A stretch of DNA of 64,000 nucleotides from Maribacter sp. 4G9 (GTDB taxonomy: Bacteria > Bacteroidota > Bacteroidia > Flavobacteriales > Flavobacteriaceae): assembly GCF_002742265.1 (NCBI RefSeq), contig NZ_MDGL01000007.1:148506-212505 (forward strand). The letters are read 5' to 3'. The notes beneath the pieces are model-generated. The model saw nothing but the letters and a program-made list of their open reading frames with translations, was not told the DNA's origin and did no database searches. Made by a program: the position numbers and the translations under genes. Below are positions 18,184 to 27,491 of this stretch, in pieces (position 1 is the first letter of the stretch; the number at the start of each line of letters is the position of its first letter).

Positions 18184-20040
18184 ATGAAGAAATTACTCTT
18201 AACGGTATTATTGATTGGGTGTTTTAATCTATCATTTGCCCAGAACCAAACCAATTATTGGCAGCAACATGTTGATTATACCATGGATGTAAACATGGAT
18301 GTTGAAAATTACCAATATACGGGAACCCAAAAACTCGTGTATACGAACAATTCCCCAGATGCATTGAGCCGTGTCTATTACCATTTGTATTTCAACGCAT
18401 TTCAACCCGGTAGTGAAATGGATATTCGACTACAAAATATCCAAGACCCGGATAGAAGAATGATAACAGAAGACAAAAAAAGTCGTATCGCCAGTCTTTC
18501 CGAAAGTGAAATTGGATACCTGCATGTGGAGTCCTTGACCCAAGACGGGGAGCAGGTAAGCTATCAGGAAGAAGGGACCGTTTTGGTGGTCGATTTGGAG
18601 AAGCCCATCCCGGCTGGAGGAAAAACAACGTTCGAAATGACTTTTAAGGGCCAGGTGCCCGTTCAAATCAGAAGGTCGGGCCGTAATAATGCCGATGGAG
18701 TAGCCCTTTCCATGAGCCAATGGTATCCCAAATTAGCGGAATACGATTTTGAAGGATGGCATGCAGATCCCTATATCGCTAGGGAGTTTCATGGGGTGTG
18801 GGGCGATTTTGACGTGAAACTAACCTTGGATAAGGACTATATTGTTGGTGGAACCGGTTATCTGCAAAATCCGCAGGAAATTGGTCACGGTTACGAAGCT
18901 CCTGGAACATCGGTCAAGAAACAAAAGGGGAAAACTTTAACATGGCACTTTAAGGCGCCCATGGTCCATGATTTTATGTGGGCGGCAGATCCTGAGTATG
19001 TGCATGACACATTACAGATGGAAAATGGCCCAACCCTTCATTTTTTGTATAAAAACGACCCGAAGTTCGTGGAAACATGGAAGGCGGTACAGCCCATGAC
19101 CGAAAAAGCCATGAACTTCTTTAGCAGGAATATTGGCGAATACCCCTATGAACAGTATTCTGTCATCCAAGGTGGGGACGGAGGCATGGAATATGCCATG
19201 GCAACGTTGATTACTGGGGGCGACAAGCCGGGGAGTGTTATTGGCACCATGATCCATGAATTGGCCCACTCCTGGTTTCAACATGTATTGGCCACCAATG
19301 AGGCCAAACACGAATGGATGGACGAAGGATTTACCTCTTTTATATCGGCGCTATGCAGTAATGAAATCAGGGAGCAGAATAAGGAAAACCCTTTCGAAAA
19401 CTCCTACAAAGGCTATTATAATCTGGCCCTCTCCGGAAAGGAACAGCCTATGAGCACCCATGCAGACCGGTATGATCTTAATTTCGCATATGGGATATCG
19501 GCCTATAGCAAAGGAGCCGTTTTTCTGGCGCAATTGGGATATGTCATTGGACAGGACAAGCTTATGGAAAGTGTTCGAAAATATTTCGAGGGCTTTAAAT
19601 TCAAGCACCCTGTGCCCAACGATATCAAAAGGACCGCCGAAAAAGTTTCCGGTATGGAATTGGATTGGTATCTGACCGATTGGACCCAGACGACCAATAC
19701 CATTGACTACGGTATCAAATCTGTTGAAACAGTGGGTGATGGCACAAAAATTACCATGGAAAGAATTGGCCTCATGCCCATGCCTTTGGATATTCTACTG
19801 GTCTATAACGATGGGTCTAGGGAAACATTCTATGCTCCTTTGAGAATGATGCGCGGTGAAAAGGAAAATCCATATCCGCAAATTGAAAGAACCGTGCTGC
19901 CAGATTGGCCTTGGGCATATTCTAACTATGACTTTACCATCAACAGGCCCATTTCGGACATTCAGGCCGTGGTGATCGACCCATCCCAGTTAATGGCGGA
20001 TATAAACGCCGAAAACAATGTTTGGCAACCCGAAGAATAA
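18184..20040 (+). CDS. Exported M1-family metallopeptidase
   Basis: 618 residues from the ATG at 18184, which gives a clean signal peptide ending NLSFAQ; an in-frame TTG at 18169 adds five residues ahead of the basic start and is less likely. The zinc site is HELAHSWFQH with the distal Glu in EWMDEGFTSF, and GGMEYAMATL stands for the GxMEN-like exopeptidase loop, here with a Tyr-Ala variant. A gluzincin aminopeptidase of the leukotriene-A4-hydrolase/aminopeptidase N type is expected. It sits 14 bp before rnpA. Confidence 0.92.
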   Translation: MKKLLLTVLLIGCFNLSFAQNQTNYWQQHVDYTMDVNMDVENYQYTGTQKLVYTNNSPDALSRVYYHLYFNAFQPGSEMDIRLQNIQDPDRRMITEDKKSRIASLSESEIGYLHVESLTQDGEQVSYQEEGTVLVVDLEKPIPAGGKTTFEMTFKGQVPVQIRRSGRNNADGVALSMSQWYPKLAEYDFEGWHADPYIAREFHGVWGDFDVKLTLDKDYIVGGTGYLQNPQEIGHGYEAPGTSVKKQKGKTLTWHFKAPMVHDFMWAADPEYVHDTLQMENGPTLHFLYKNDPKFVETWKAVQPMTEKAMNFFSRNIGEYPYEQYSVIQGGDGGMEYAMATLITGGDKPGSVIGTMIHELAHSWFQHVLATNEAKHEWMDEGFTSFISALCSNEIREQNKENPFENSYKGYYNLALSGKEQPMSTHADRYDLNFAYGISAYSKGAVFLAQLGYVIGQDKLMESVRKYFEGFKFKHPVPNDIKRTAEKVSGMELDWYLTDWTQTTNTIDYGIKSVETVGDGTKITMERIGLMPMPLDILLVYNDGSRETFYAPLRMMRGEKENPYPQIERTVLPDWPWAYSNYDFTINRPISDIQAVVIDPSQLMADINAENNVWQPEE

Positions 20041-20054
20041 CACACGGTTAAAAA

Positions 20055-20438
20055 ATGGACACTTCCTTCGGTAAAAAAGAAAAATTAAAAAGCCAAAAAA
20101 CTATTAGCCAGCTTTTTACCGAAGGAAAAAGTCTTACCATATTCCCCTTAAAGCTGATATATCTCCAAACCGAACAACAAGAGGTATGTATAAAGGCCGC
20201 GGTGACCGTTCCCAAAAAAAACTTCAAAAGGGCCGTTCATCGAAATAAAATAAAAAGATTGTTGCGGGAATCCTATAGATTGAACAAAGGCCTGGTTTTT
20301 AACAATACACAAGGAAACTTTGCGTTTTTATTTTTATACCTTGGAAAGGATATGCCGGCTTTTGAGGACGTAGCGTCCAAAATGAAGCTGCTTTTGGAAA
20401 AATTTAATGCCCGGATCCATGAAAAAACGAATACGTAA
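20055..20438 (+). CDS. rnpA: Ribonuclease P protein component
   Basis: 127 residues. The RNA-binding signature is visible at about 54-72 (AVPKKNFKRAVHRNKIKRLLRE), with the conserved RN..KR arrangement. It matures the 5' ends of tRNAs with the RNase P RNA. In many bacteria rnpA follows rpmH, but here it sits between peptidase genes, which is usual for Flavobacteriia. The S41 peptidase gene starts inside its 3' end (20-32 nt overlap depending on start), suggesting translational coupling. Confidence 0.95.
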   Translation: MDTSFGKKEKLKSQKTISQLFTEGKSLTIFPLKLIYLQTEQQEVCIKAAVTVPKKNFKRAVHRNKIKRLLRESYRLNKGLVFNNTQGNFAFLFLYLGKDMPAFEDVASKMKLLLEKFNARIHEKTNT

Positions 20439-22053
20439 AAGAATTATTTTTCCCGTTCTGGCCCTTGCTTTTCTGGTGATTGGAAGTAGTTTTAAAAGTG
20501 ATTTTTTTGAAATAGCGAAGCAGATAGAAATTTTCACGACGCTTTTCAAGGAATTGAACATGAATTATGTGGACGAAACCAATCCTGCGGAACTGATGGA
20601 CACGGCCATAAAAAACATGTTGGAGGACCTAGATCCCTACACCAAGTTTTTAAATGAACAGGACGTAGAATCCTATAGGATAAACAATGCAGGTGAATAC
20701 TCCGGTATAGGTGCTTTGGTCAGGACATACAAAGATCGATTGTTGATCGTAGAGCCCCATCAAGGGTATCCTGCGGACAAGGCCGGTCTAAAAGCGGGCG
20801 ATCAGATTATCCAAATTGGAGATATCAAAGTGGCCGATTTTGAGGACAATGCCAGCGAGCTTCTAAAAGGTTCCGAAGGTTCCACCGTGGACATTATCTA
20901 TAAGCGACAAGGCAAGATAAACAGTACCACCATAGAACGTGGTGGAATTGAAGTGGATGCCGTGCCCTTCTACAAAATGATAGACGACATAACTGGATAC
21001 ATTGTTTTGTCAAAATTCAACGCCAAGGCCACGGACCAAACAAAAAGTGCCTTGCTCGACCTCAAAGGAAAAGGGGCCCAAAAAATAGTATTGGACTTGC
21101 GCGACAACCCTGGAGGGCTGCTCTCCGAGGCCATAAACATTACCAACTTGTTCGTTCCAAAAGGCGAATTGGTAGTAACTACAAAATCGAAAGTAAAAAA
21201 ATTCAACAGGGAATACCGTACAAGCAACCAACCCGTGGATACTGAAATTCCCTTGGTGGTCTTGGTGAACGGTAGTAGTGCCTCCGCCAGCGAAATCGTT
21301 TCGGGCAGTCTACAGGACTTAGATCGGGCGGTCATTATGGGGGCGCGTAGTTTTGGAAAGGGCTTGGTGCAAAGACCCTTAAAATTGACCTACGGAACGC
21401 AGTTAAAGGTGACCATTTCCAGGTATTATACGGCATCCGGACGTTGTATCCAGGCCTTGGATTACTGGAACAGGGACGATAATGGAAATGCCATCAGAAA
21501 TACCCAATTCAACGATTTCACGACTAGGAACGGAAGAAAGGTTCAGGATGGGGGCGGCGTACTGCCCGATGTTGAAATCGCCGCGGTTAAAACGAACGAT
21601 TTAACCATGGCCTTACTGCAAAACAATGTCATTTTCGACTATGCTACAGATTACTACTTTAGTAATAAAGTAGCCGATGTAGCCGATTTTCAGTTTTCAA
21701 ATTCGGACTTTAACGATTTTAAGGCCTTTGTTAGGGAAAGCGATTTTTCCTTTGAGACCAAGGCGGAAAAGGCAATCACCGAAGCCTTGTCCGGTTCTGA
21801 AAACGATTTCTTGGGTCAGGAAGTAAAGGATAGTTACAAGACCTTGTTGGCCAACATTCAGAAGGGCAAGATCAATGCCCTGGACAAGTATCAAAAAGAA
21901 ATCCAGAAAAATTTAGAGGACGAAATCATCAAACGTTTTTTTTATCGTGATGGGTTATATCAATACTACTTGTCCCACGATGATGCCATTCTGGCCGCAA
22001 CGGAACTCTTGGAAAACAGCACAAAATATAACGGTATCCTGGGAAAGCGTTAG
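20419..22053 (+). CDS. S41-family C-terminal processing peptidase (PDZ protease)
   Basis: 544 residues from ATG 20419 (MKKRIRKRIIF gives a standard signal anchor; an ATG at 20407 would add MPGS). It has an N-terminal membrane segment, a helical domain with DPYTKFLNEQD, a PDZ domain (about 95-175, SGIGALV, YPADKAGLKAGDQII) and the tail-specific protease core with LDLRDNPGGLL, the nucleophile Ser in GSSASASEIVSG and the Lys in FGKGLVQ. A periplasmic Ctp/Prc-type protease is expected. It overlaps rnpA upstream and meets the DUF1080 gene tail to tail with a 4-bp overlap. Confidence 0.93.
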   Translation: MKKRIRKRIIFPVLALAFLVIGSSFKSDFFEIAKQIEIFTTLFKELNMNYVDETNPAELMDTAIKNMLEDLDPYTKFLNEQDVESYRINNAGEYSGIGALVRTYKDRLLIVEPHQGYPADKAGLKAGDQIIQIGDIKVADFEDNASELLKGSEGSTVDIIYKRQGKINSTTIERGGIEVDAVPFYKMIDDITGYIVLSKFNAKATDQTKSALLDLKGKGAQKIVLDLRDNPGGLLSEAINITNLFVPKGELVVTTKSKVKKFNREYRTSNQPVDTEIPLVVLVNGSSASASEIVSGSLQDLDRAVIMGARSFGKGLVQRPLKLTYGTQLKVTISRYYTASGRCIQALDYWNRDDNGNAIRNTQFNDFTTRNGRKVQDGGGVLPDVEIAAVKTNDLTMALLQNNVIFDYATDYYFSNKVADVADFQFSNSDFNDFKAFVRESDFSFETKAEKAITEALSGSENDFLGQEVKDSYKTLLANIQKGKINALDKYQKEIQKNLEDEIIKRFFYRDGLYQYYLSHDDAILAATELLENSTKYNGILGKR

Positions 22054-22952
22054 TCGTATTCACAGCTTTCGGTATCAGGTTCAATAAAATAACCTTGGTA
22101 GTTTGTGGCCTTGGGGTCCATGCACCCTTTAAGGTTTCTTATTTTTATATTCCTGAAGTCAATGGGCTGACCTTCACTTTGTAAGGCTATAAAACCTTCC
22201 TTCAAGGGTGTTCCCGGTTTAAAGATATTTGGATCGTATCCATTGACGACACCTCCGCCCATCTGGGGCTTGGAATACTCCAATACGGTTTCGCCATTAA
22301 TGATGTGCCTTACCAATGAATCCCCGTAAACCATAAGTTCCGCTTTTACCCATTGTTCTCCAAAATAGGTCTCGGAAATTGAATTGACACAATGGTTGGG
22401 GTCGAGTTTTCCGTTGTAGAAAATATCTGTTCCTGGGGAGCACATATTCCCTGTAGGCCGTTCTTTTCCTTCCTCCACGCCAGCCAAGAATTGCATCTCC
22501 ACGGAAATGGGCCAATCCTGTTCCTTGAGCATGGTTCTAGGGTCTTGGGAATGAAACATGACCCCGCTATTTAATAAGGTATAGTCTGGAGCTCCTGGAA
22601 ATAGTTCACCTACAAATCGATATTCCATGGAAAGATGGAAAAAGGAATACGGTTGATCATAGTACAAGTGGCCGAACCGGTCGTTGAACAAGCCTTCATA
22701 TTGGTCGTATCTAACTTTTATTATATCATCCTCTACCCTAAAGGTATCGCCATAATTGTCATAGACGTCATAATGGTGGATTTTAGTGGTCCAACCCGCC
22801 AAGTCTTTTCCATTAAAAAGAGGAGTCCATCCTGTATCGGTAGTTTCTTGGGAAATAACACTGGTGTTAATAGTCAACAAAATGGCCAAAACCAGATATG
22901 ATTTCCAATCTATAAAATAAGTAAACAATCGTTCTATCTTGGAAATATCCAT
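22050..22952 (-). CDS. Secreted DUF1080 (3-keto-glycoside hydrolase-like) protein with GC-DP-NY tail
   Basis: 300 residues. An N-terminal hydrophobic segment (about 18-35) is followed by a DUF1080/LamG-like beta-sandwich starting GWTPLFNGKDLAGWT. Members of this family cleave 3-keto-disaccharides. The last 23 residues (GCMDPKATNY ... ESCEY) match the GC-[TM]-D-x-x-A-x-NY-x(n)-SC-x-Y repeat often found in secreted Bacteroidetes proteins, here as a single C-terminal copy. It heads a minus-strand group with the PIG-L and acyltransferase genes, which points to glycoside or amino-sugar turnover. Confidence 0.85.
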   Translation of the reverse strand: MDISKIERLFTYFIDWKSYLVLAILLTINTSVISQETTDTGWTPLFNGKDLAGWTTKIHHYDVYDNYGDTFRVEDDIIKVRYDQYEGLFNDRFGHLYYDQPYSFFHLSMEYRFVGELFPGAPDYTLLNSGVMFHSQDPRTMLKEQDWPISVEMQFLAGVEEGKERPTGNMCSPGTDIFYNGKLDPNHCVNSISETYFGEQWVKAELMVYGDSLVRHIINGETVLEYSKPQMGGGVVNGYDPNIFKPGTPLKEGFIALQSEGQPIDFRNIKIRNLKGCMDPKATNYQGYFIEPDTESCEYD

Positions 22953-22970
22953 TTCTTGGTTTTTTGTAGT

Positions 22971-23798
22971 CTATTCAAAAACCGAATCGGAATCAGATTT
23001 TGGAGCTTCAAACTTTCTTAGATATACTAACTTTCCGTTTTTCGCCTTACGCTCCATAAAATCTTCTTCGGTAAGCATAGGGTCAATTTGGCTATAGTGG
23101 CATCGGTATGATTTGGCGGCCATTTCCAAATCTTCATCGGTATAGGAAACTTTCGTTCTTAAATATTTGCTTGCCTGCCCTCTTAAAACTTTGCCTTCCG
23201 GGTCGTCGATTGCTTCAGAAGGAGCGCCATAATAGAACAAGTCCATGGGTTCGTCCCAATCTTGGCTAAGGTACACTTGGGTAACGGACGCTCCCACCAA
23301 TCTATGGTCCATGTGCGTGGAGCCTCCATCGGGACCCCAGGTTATAATCGCATCCGGATGTAACCTATTTACAATTTCATTCAGCTGCTTTATCATTTCC
23401 CTGGCGTGGGGAACATGGCCGTCATAGCCCTCTGCTGCCCGAAGCTGATCGTGAAAATTTAAATGAATCAACTCCACCCCCAACAATTCCGCGGCACATT
23501 TCATTTCTTCCCTTCGGGTAACGACCAATTCATCCCCGGCCTTGTGGTCATGGAAATCGTTGGTGCCATACCTGCCATCCGTAACTACGACCAAATGCAC
23601 CTTGGCGCCTTCCCTGGAATATTTGGCCAAAATTGGGGAGATTGTACTTTCATCATCGGGATGTGCAAAAACCGCCAGCAACACCTTTCCTTCATAGGGC
23701 TTTTGGGCCCAGCAGGTAGAGCCAACCAAAAGAAAAAATATAAACACATATGCGCTTAGCTTAAATACCGTGTTACTTACTGTTGATGTTTTCTTCAT
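22971..23798 (-). CDS. Exported PIG-L family deacetylase
   Basis: 275 residues with an N-terminal signal segment ending near CWAQ. The zinc motif AHPDDEST is at about 43-50, with the third ligand region in THMDHRLVG. The family removes acetyl groups from N-acetylglucosaminyl or related substrates (MshB/BshB/PIG-L type). As the protein is exported, a sugar substrate in the periplasm is more likely than bacillithiol. It lies 28 bp downstream of the acyltransferase gene and 18 bp upstream of the DUF1080 gene, so all three are probably one operon. Confidence 0.9.
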   Translation of the reverse strand: MKKTSTVSNTVFKLSAYVFIFFLLVGSTCWAQKPYEGKVLLAVFAHPDDESTISPILAKYSREGAKVHLVVVTDGRYGTNDFHDHKAGDELVVTRREEMKCAAELLGVELIHLNFHDQLRAAEGYDGHVPHAREMIKQLNEIVNRLHPDAIITWGPDGGSTHMDHRLVGASVTQVYLSQDWDEPMDLFYYGAPSEAIDDPEGKVLRGQASKYLRTKVSYTDEDLEMAAKSYRCHYSQIDPMLTEEDFMERKAKNGKLVYLRKFEAPKSDSDSVFE

Positions 23799-23826
23799 GT
23801 TGGGCTTTTTTAGTTGATTCTTATAG

Positions 23827-24933
23827 CTACACTTTAAAATAGATCTTGCGTTTGTCCAAGTAATAGGTGATATACCATAAAAATAGGAGAATTAACAATG
23901 ATTCCAAAACCAGTATCAATTCCTTATATGCATCCAAAGCATGAAAAAGACCAGCGTTCCAGAGGATCTCGAACTCCCTGAATATCAAATGTCCAAAAGT
24001 CTCTGCAAATAAGTAAATGAAAATGGAGTTAGTGCCTACAACGGCAAAAAATTGCAGCCATTTTTTCTTGTATCCCTTAACGTCAATTACCCAATAGAAA
24101 AAAGCAAGTGCCAAGATGGAAATGCCGCCCGAGGCCAGTGTAAAAGAGGTGGTCGCTATGCGTTTAATAATTGGTGTTATTTCAAAAAAGTCCATTGCAA
24201 AACCTAGAGTGGTAACCAAAAGTCCACAAAACAAAAAGGTCTTAACTTTATTGGATTCGGTAGTAATGTTAAGCAATAATTGGCCACATACAACGCCCCA
24301 GATGGTATGAGCGGCAGTTGGAAGAAAATTTATGAATACCCAATATCCGCCATTTACCTTCCCCATGACCAAAAGGTCTACCCAGGAGCCAAATGTTTCA
24401 TGCCCTTGGGAATAGGGAGCTTCCGGGTTATAAAATCTGTATAAAACTTCCGTCAGCACTAATAGAAAAATTGAAAACCCTATTTGAACAGTGGCGCTTT
24501 TACGCATAATGGCGTAGGCAATCAGGATTGTGAATGCCAACTGTACCAAAACATTCCATAGTTCCCATACCGGACCAAGGCTGTAAACACAATGCAACAA
24601 CACCCCAAAAAGGAATAGCTTTAGGCATCGCATGGCAATATGTTTGTTCAATTCCTTTCTGTTCCCCATTTCCAATCGCTTTTTAAAGGAAAAAGGCATG
24701 GCCACGCCCACAATAAACATAAAAAAGGGCTGTATGAGGTCCCAAAAACGAAGTCCGTTCCATGGATGATGCTGTAGTTGAAGAGCCAACGGATAGAAAG
24801 ACGATCCCTCTGTTAATCGAGCGAAACTTTGATGAAAACCTGCAGCTTCGGCAATCAAAAGGAACATAATAAGCCCCCTGAAAACATCCAGGGAGTACAA
24901 ACGTTGAGTCAATGGCTTGGCGAATTGCGACAT
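23827..24933 (-). CDS. HGSNAT-like / DUF5009 membrane acyltransferase
   Basis: 368 residues with about 10 membrane helices. The N-terminal LYSLDVFRGLIMFLLI and PFFMFIVGVAMPFSF segments are typical of the heparan-alpha-glucosaminide acetyltransferase-related family (YeiB/DUF5009). Such proteins are thought to transfer acetyl groups across the membrane to amino sugars. With the neighbouring PIG-L deacetylase it could form an acetylation/deacetylation step for amino-sugar scavenging; that link is inference from operon position. First gene of the minus-strand operon ending at 22050. Confidence 0.85.
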   Translation of the reverse strand: MSQFAKPLTQRLYSLDVFRGLIMFLLIAEAAGFHQSFARLTEGSSFYPLALQLQHHPWNGLRFWDLIQPFFMFIVGVAMPFSFKKRLEMGNRKELNKHIAMRCLKLFLFGVLLHCVYSLGPVWELWNVLVQLAFTILIAYAIMRKSATVQIGFSIFLLVLTEVLYRFYNPEAPYSQGHETFGSWVDLLVMGKVNGGYWVFINFLPTAAHTIWGVVCGQLLLNITTESNKVKTFLFCGLLVTTLGFAMDFFEITPIIKRIATTSFTLASGGISILALAFFYWVIDVKGYKKKWLQFFAVVGTNSIFIYLFAETFGHLIFREFEILWNAGLFHALDAYKELILVLESLLILLFLWYITYYLDKRKIYFKV

Positions 24934-25024
24934 ACCATTTGGATGGTTAGGTTTAGCCTTGAAATGTACAATAAATTTTAAATGAATTGATTATCTTCCT
25001 AATTCCTTTTTAGAGCCATATCCT

Positions 25025-26527
25025 ATGAAAAAATTAGCGCTTTTTACCCTCTTGTTTATCTCAAGCCTTTTTGTCCTTTCGCAGACTGATGATAAAGAAG
25101 AAACCGCAAAACCTATTCCCAAGGCAAGGACGTTTGAAACCATGCACCAAGGTGTTTTTGGAGGAAAGACTATCAATTATAAAGCGACGGCCAAGGAAAC
25201 CTTTTTGACCAATAAAGCAGGGGACTCCATAGCTACTTTTTGGTCGGTTGCCTACACAAAAAACCCAATTGGTGATGTAACAAAAAGACCGGTAACCTTT
25301 ATTTTTAATGGGGGTCCGGGTTCGGCCTCCGTATGGCTACACATGGGGCTTTTTGGGCCTAAAATCATAAAAGTGGATTCAGAAGCCAAGAAGGACGATG
25401 GAGCCGCTCCTTACAATCTTGTAGAAAATGAACATGGCCTTTTAGACCTTACCGATCTTGTTTTTATCGATCACGTAGGCACAGGGTACAGTCAATTGGT
25501 GGGAAAAGGAAAAGGAAAGGACTTTTATGGGCTCAATGAGGATGTTGCCTCCTTCGCACAATTTATACGGAAATGGGTCACGGAGAACGGACGCTGGTTC
25601 TCTCCCAAGTATTTGGCCGGTGAAAGTTACGGTACCACAAGGGCCGCCTATTTGGGCAAGGCCTTGGAAAGCTCGGGCCAAAATATGGCGCTCAACGGTA
25701 TGATACTTATTTCCCAGGCACTGGATTACACGGGCTCTACCTCTATCCATTACAACATTGCCTCCTACATCACCTATTTGCCAAGCATGGCCGCCACCGC
25801 TTGGTACCATAAAAAAGCCGGGGAAGGTAAAACTTTGGAAGCCTTTGTTGAGGAGTGTAGGGAATTTACCTATGGCGATTACACCAAGGCCCTGTACAAG
25901 GGCAACCTTTTGGATAATACCGAAAGGAACAAAATAGCCGAAAAGCTCAGCTATTTTACAGGGCTGGACAAAGACTATATCTTAAGGTCCAACTTGCGGG
26001 TTCTTGTAGAACGATTTCAGAAAAAGCTTTTGGAGGACAAAGGGTTGGCCATTGGTCGATTGGATGGAAGGTTTATGGGCGATGAATCCGATGATGTTGC
26101 CGAAAGGCCTCATTTAGGAGATCCGGCAAGCTACCAAATTGGTGCGGCTTATACCGCGGGGATCAACCATTATTTTGCGGCCGATTTAAAAATTGACATG
26201 GACAGACCCTACATAACCTCCGGAGGTGGCGAGGGATGGCGATGGCGCACCGTCCCAGATGGGCAATACTGGGAACCGATGCCCGTGAACACGGCGCCTT
26301 TTCTTGGTGAGACCATGAGGCGCAACCCAGAAATGAAGGTAATGGTCGCCAACGGGTACTATGATCTTATTACGCCTTTTTTTGATGCCGAATACACCTT
26401 TGCAAGAAACGGTATTGTAACCGAAAGGGTTTCCATGAAATATTATGAGGCCGGCCACATGATGTATACCCATGAACCCGATCTTAGTAAACTGTCGGAG
26501 GATATTCGGGCATTTTTAACCCAATAA
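25025..26527 (+). CDS. Exported S10-family serine carboxypeptidase
   Basis: 500 residues with a signal peptide (cleavage near LSQT). The catalytic Ser is in YLAGESYGTTR, the Asp in VANGYYDLITPFF and the His in YEAGHMMYTH; NGGPGSASVWLHMG forms the oxyanion region. A C-terminal exopeptidase of the carboxypeptidase Y class working outside the cytoplasm is expected. The PqqB-like gene begins 4 bp after its stop, so these two are cotranscribed. Confidence 0.93.
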   Translation: MKKLALFTLLFISSLFVLSQTDDKEETAKPIPKARTFETMHQGVFGGKTINYKATAKETFLTNKAGDSIATFWSVAYTKNPIGDVTKRPVTFIFNGGPGSASVWLHMGLFGPKIIKVDSEAKKDDGAAPYNLVENEHGLLDLTDLVFIDHVGTGYSQLVGKGKGKDFYGLNEDVASFAQFIRKWVTENGRWFSPKYLAGESYGTTRAAYLGKALESSGQNMALNGMILISQALDYTGSTSIHYNIASYITYLPSMAATAWYHKKAGEGKTLEAFVEECREFTYGDYTKALYKGNLLDNTERNKIAEKLSYFTGLDKDYILRSNLRVLVERFQKKLLEDKGLAIGRLDGRFMGDESDDVAERPHLGDPASYQIGAAYTAGINHYFAADLKIDMDRPYITSGGGEGWRWRTVPDGQYWEPMPVNTAPFLGETMRRNPEMKVMVANGYYDLITPFFDAEYTFARNGIVTERVSMKYYEAGHMMYTHEPDLSKLSEDIRAFLTQ

Positions 26528-26531
26528 TAGG

Positions 26532-27485
26532 TTGAGGTTTGGTTGCTTAAATATCGCTCTTCTTGTCCTTATGCCCCACCTAAACTTTGCGCAGGCTTCA
26601 CTTGTCACCAATGAAAAGGAAGGCGTGAAAGTATTTGTTTTGGGAACGGTCCAGGACGGGGGAAGCCCTCACATAGGCTGCGAAAAAGAGTGTTGTGCGC
26701 AACTTTTTGAAAAGGGTGACTTATCCAGAAAAATAGTTTCCCTTGGCGTCGTCGATTTTAAAAATAACAAAACATTCCTTCTAGAGGCAACACCGGATAT
26801 ACCCAAACAACTTAGGGGTTTAAGGTTGAATGCGCCGTTCAAGGAAAACGATTACCCAGATGGTATTTTTCTTACCCATGCCCATATTGGCCACTATAGC
26901 GGACTCATGTATTTGGGCAAGGAAGCGGCAAACACGAAAAATATTTCGGTATATACGATGCCTAAAATGCATCGGTTTTTGAGTGAAAACGGGCCATGGG
27001 GCCAATTGGTGGCCAATAACAACATACGCCTTGTTCAAGCTGAAAATGAAAAAGCAATACCTATTTCGGACCAACTGACGGTAATCCCCTTTACGGTACC
27101 TCATCGTGATGAATACTCGGAAACCGTGGGCTACAAGATAATAGGGCCGAACAAAACCTTACTTTTTATTCCGGATATCGATAAGTGGGAAAAGTGGGAT
27201 AAAGACATTCGGGAAGAAATCAAAAGCGTGGACTATGCCTTTATAGATGCCACATTTTTTGATGCCGAAGAAATCGATTATAGGGATATTTCAGAAATTC
27301 CCCATCCCTTCGTCATTGAAAGTATGCAACTATTCCAAGGGCTTTCAATATCGGAAAAAAATAAAATTCATTTCATCCACTTCAACCATACCAATCCTTT
27401 ATTGAACAGGGATTCCCAGCAGACTCAAAAAGTATTGGAAGAGGGCTTTCAAATCGCCAGAAAGGATATGGTCTTTAAATTATAA
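26532..27485 (+). CDS. PqqB-like MBL-fold protein, exported
   Basis: 317 residues using a TTG start 4 bp after the upstream stop; this start gives a signal peptide ending LNFAQ. The N-terminal sheet (VFVLGTVQDGGSPHIGC-x3-CC) resembles PqqB, which has a cysteine zinc site there. The MBL motif reads THAHIGHYSG: HxHxDH has become HxHxGH, the kind of degeneracy seen in PqqB-like proteins. A PQQ-dependent dehydrogenase is encoded two genes downstream, but no pqqC, D or E is present here, so it may be a hydrolase of its own rather than a PQQ biosynthesis protein. Confidence 0.8.
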   Translation: MRFGCLNIALLVLMPHLNFAQASLVTNEKEGVKVFVLGTVQDGGSPHIGCEKECCAQLFEKGDLSRKIVSLGVVDFKNNKTFLLEATPDIPKQLRGLRLNAPFKENDYPDGIFLTHAHIGHYSGLMYLGKEAANTKNISVYTMPKMHRFLSENGPWGQLVANNNIRLVQAENEKAIPISDQLTVIPFTVPHRDEYSETVGYKIIGPNKTLLFIPDIDKWEKWDKDIREEIKSVDYAFIDATFFDAEEIDYRDISEIPHPFVIESMQLFQGLSISEKNKIHFIHFNHTNPLLNRDSQQTQKVLEEGFQIARKDMVFKL

Positions 27486-27491
27486 TTTGTT

